Positions 63,244-64,000 of a stretch of 64,000 nucleotides of DNA are shown piece after piece (the stretch's first letter is position 1; each line of letters opens with the position of its first letter). Both the position numbers and the translations under genes were made by a program. The notes under the pieces are model-generated. The model made no database searches. It saw only the letters and a program-made list of their open reading frames with translations, and was not told where the DNA came from. The stretch covers positions 124,001 to 188,000 of the forward strand of contig NZ_JARHTP010000020.1 of the NCBI RefSeq assembly GCF_029223485.1, read 5' to 3'. The DNA comes from Streptomyces coacervatus. GTDB lineage: Bacteria > Actinomycetota > Actinomycetes > Streptomycetales > Streptomycetaceae.

Positions 63244-64000
63244 TCACGTCACGTCGACGTAGTCCTCCCGGCCGGAACTCACCAGGTGGGTGCCGGCCGG
63301 GTAGAGCAGCACCGCGACCCAAGTGCCGTCCTTCGAGGCCGTGAAACCCTTGCTGAAGGTGCCGTCGGAGTGCGTGTAGGTGTTGCCCATGTCGTACCAG
63401 CTGCTGGAGCCCTTGGGGCGGAAGAGGATCTTCACCTTCTGGCCGCCGTAGGCCTTCCAGGCGCCCGAGGTGTAGTGCTGCAGCTTGCCCTTGTAGGTGA
63501 TCGTGCGGCCCTTGCGGACGGGCTCCGGCGAGGCGTTGCCGTCGATGATGCGGGTCGGCGTGCGCTGGGCGTGGACGACGGAGCTGTAGGACTCCTGGAA
63601 GTTGCTGTTGCCCTTGAAGTGTGCCCGGTAGTAGCCCTTGTAGGGCGCGTCGAACGTGCCCTTGAAGGGCATGCCGGTGTCGGTCTCGCCGCCGCTCGGA
63701 GTGACCGTCTTCATCGTCTGCCAGCCGGTCCTGCCGTCGGCCGAGTACTGGAGTTCGACCTTGTTGACCGCGTCCGAGGGCAGCTGCCTGCCGGTGATCA
63801 GCAGGCCCTTGGCGGTGAGTTCGGAGTATTTGTTCAAGGTCGCCGTGAAGGAGGTGAGGGACGTCTTGTTCGCGACGTAGACGTTGACCGTCTGATACCC
63901 GCTGTACTTCAGGTACGTCCCGGTGCGGACCTGCACATCGACCCGTCCGGTCCTCGGCACGGTCATGCTTCCGGTGAAGCGGCCGTCGGCGCCCGTGACG
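63244..64000 (-). CDS. Predicted secreted beta-sandwich protein (partial, C-terminal part)
   Basis: The last 250 or so residues of a gene that extends past the right edge of the window; the frame is open to position 64000. Repeated beta-rich modules are seen: DGRTGWQTMKTVTP...GTFDAPYKGYYRAHFKGN and FRPKGSSSWYDMGNTYTHSDGTFSKGFTASKDGTW, resembling Ig-like/carbohydrate-binding repeats. Probably extracellular, but the N-terminus is missing and no enzyme domain is visible. Confidence 0.7.
   Translation of the reverse strand, partial: VTGADGRFTGSMTVPRTGRVDVQVRTGTYLKYSGYQTVNVYVANKTSLTSFTATLNKYSELTAKGLLITGRQLPSDAVNKVELQYSADGRTGWQTMKTVTPSGGETDTGMPFKGTFDAPYKGYYRAHFKGNSNFQESYSSVVHAQRTPTRIIDGNASPEPVRKGRTITYKGKLQHYTSGAWKAYGGQKVKILFRPKGSSSWYDMGNTYTHSDGTFSKGFTASKDGTWVAVLLYPAGTHLVSSGREDYVDVT

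Overview
The window is high-GC actinobacterial DNA that reads as a Streptomyces chromosome. The reasons are GC-rich codon use with many GTG and TTG starts, mycothiol-type and class E sortase genes, and CrgA. The block crgA - DUF881 - sortases - trpG-like - pknB - pbpA - ftsW - PP2C - fhaB - fhaA is the cell-wall growth/phosphosignalling locus that lies close to oriC in actinobacteria. Perfect parS sites (GTTTCACGTGAAAC) and repeated pairs of DnaA boxes (TTGTCCACA and variants) also place it near the replication origin, with the left end probably nearer.

Layout. 1-1340: start of a gamma-butyrolactone-receptor-like TetR gene, an operator-like palindrome, a divergent NAD-dependent epimerase and a parS site. 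1420-4642: DUF5324 membrane protein, cyclophilin, rhomboid protease, a DnaA-box cluster and crgA. 4785-9080: DUF881 protein, three class E sortases, a 53-residue membrane protein and a TrpG/PabA-like amidotransferase, mostly with overlapping or near-overlapping genes. 9179-10201: an accessory Mrr-like endonuclease boxed in by terminators. 10403-18867 (minus strand): pknB, pbpA, ftsW/rodA, PP2C phosphatase, fhaB, fhaA. 19435-22616: tRNA-Leu(CAG), DUF2252, J-domain and rhodanese proteins. 22636-34704: an acyl-CoA dehydrogenase, the paaABCDE ring-epoxidase operon, DUF5819/HTTM membrane pair, an rRNA methyltransferase, paaN, a 3-hydroxyacyl-CoA dehydrogenase and a TetR regulator. An identical 19-bp operator-like word sits before paaA and between paaN and paaH. 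34720-38836: Lrp-type regulator and branched-chain keto-acid dehydrogenase set bkdABC (copy A). 38939-42301: MobA-DUF6457, MoeA, tandem parS, quinone oxidoreductase. 42339-47880: a predicted surface protein, PadR regulator, proteasome activator and two divergent Ser/Thr kinases. 48231-51815: a second bkd/pdh-type set (copy B). 51953-64000: methyltransferase, D-Ala-D-Ala carboxypeptidase, GntR-MFS pair, lipoprotein, DinB-like enzyme, nitrilase, LURP-one/AraC/cupin group, RTX-like calcium-binding protein, thioredoxin-NHL protein and a truncated secreted protein.

How it fits together. The first third couples cell-wall growth (PbpA, FtsW/RodA, sortases, CrgA) to Ser/Thr phosphorylation (PknB, PP2C, FHA proteins). 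The middle third is catabolic: phenylacetyl-CoA degradation and branched-chain keto-acid oxidation, possibly sharing one TetR regulator. Molybdenum cofactor genes, proteasome activation and housekeeping follow. No prophage, insertion sequence, CRISPR array or natural-product cluster was seen.

The most unusual signals are not genes. They are (i) parS sites embedded in or directly after stop codons of upstream genes, (ii) a recurring tandem duplication of the stop-codon region in several unrelated genes, (iii) at least five pairs or clusters of DnaA boxes scattered over 35 kb, and (iv) a shared operator word joining paa and bkd genes.
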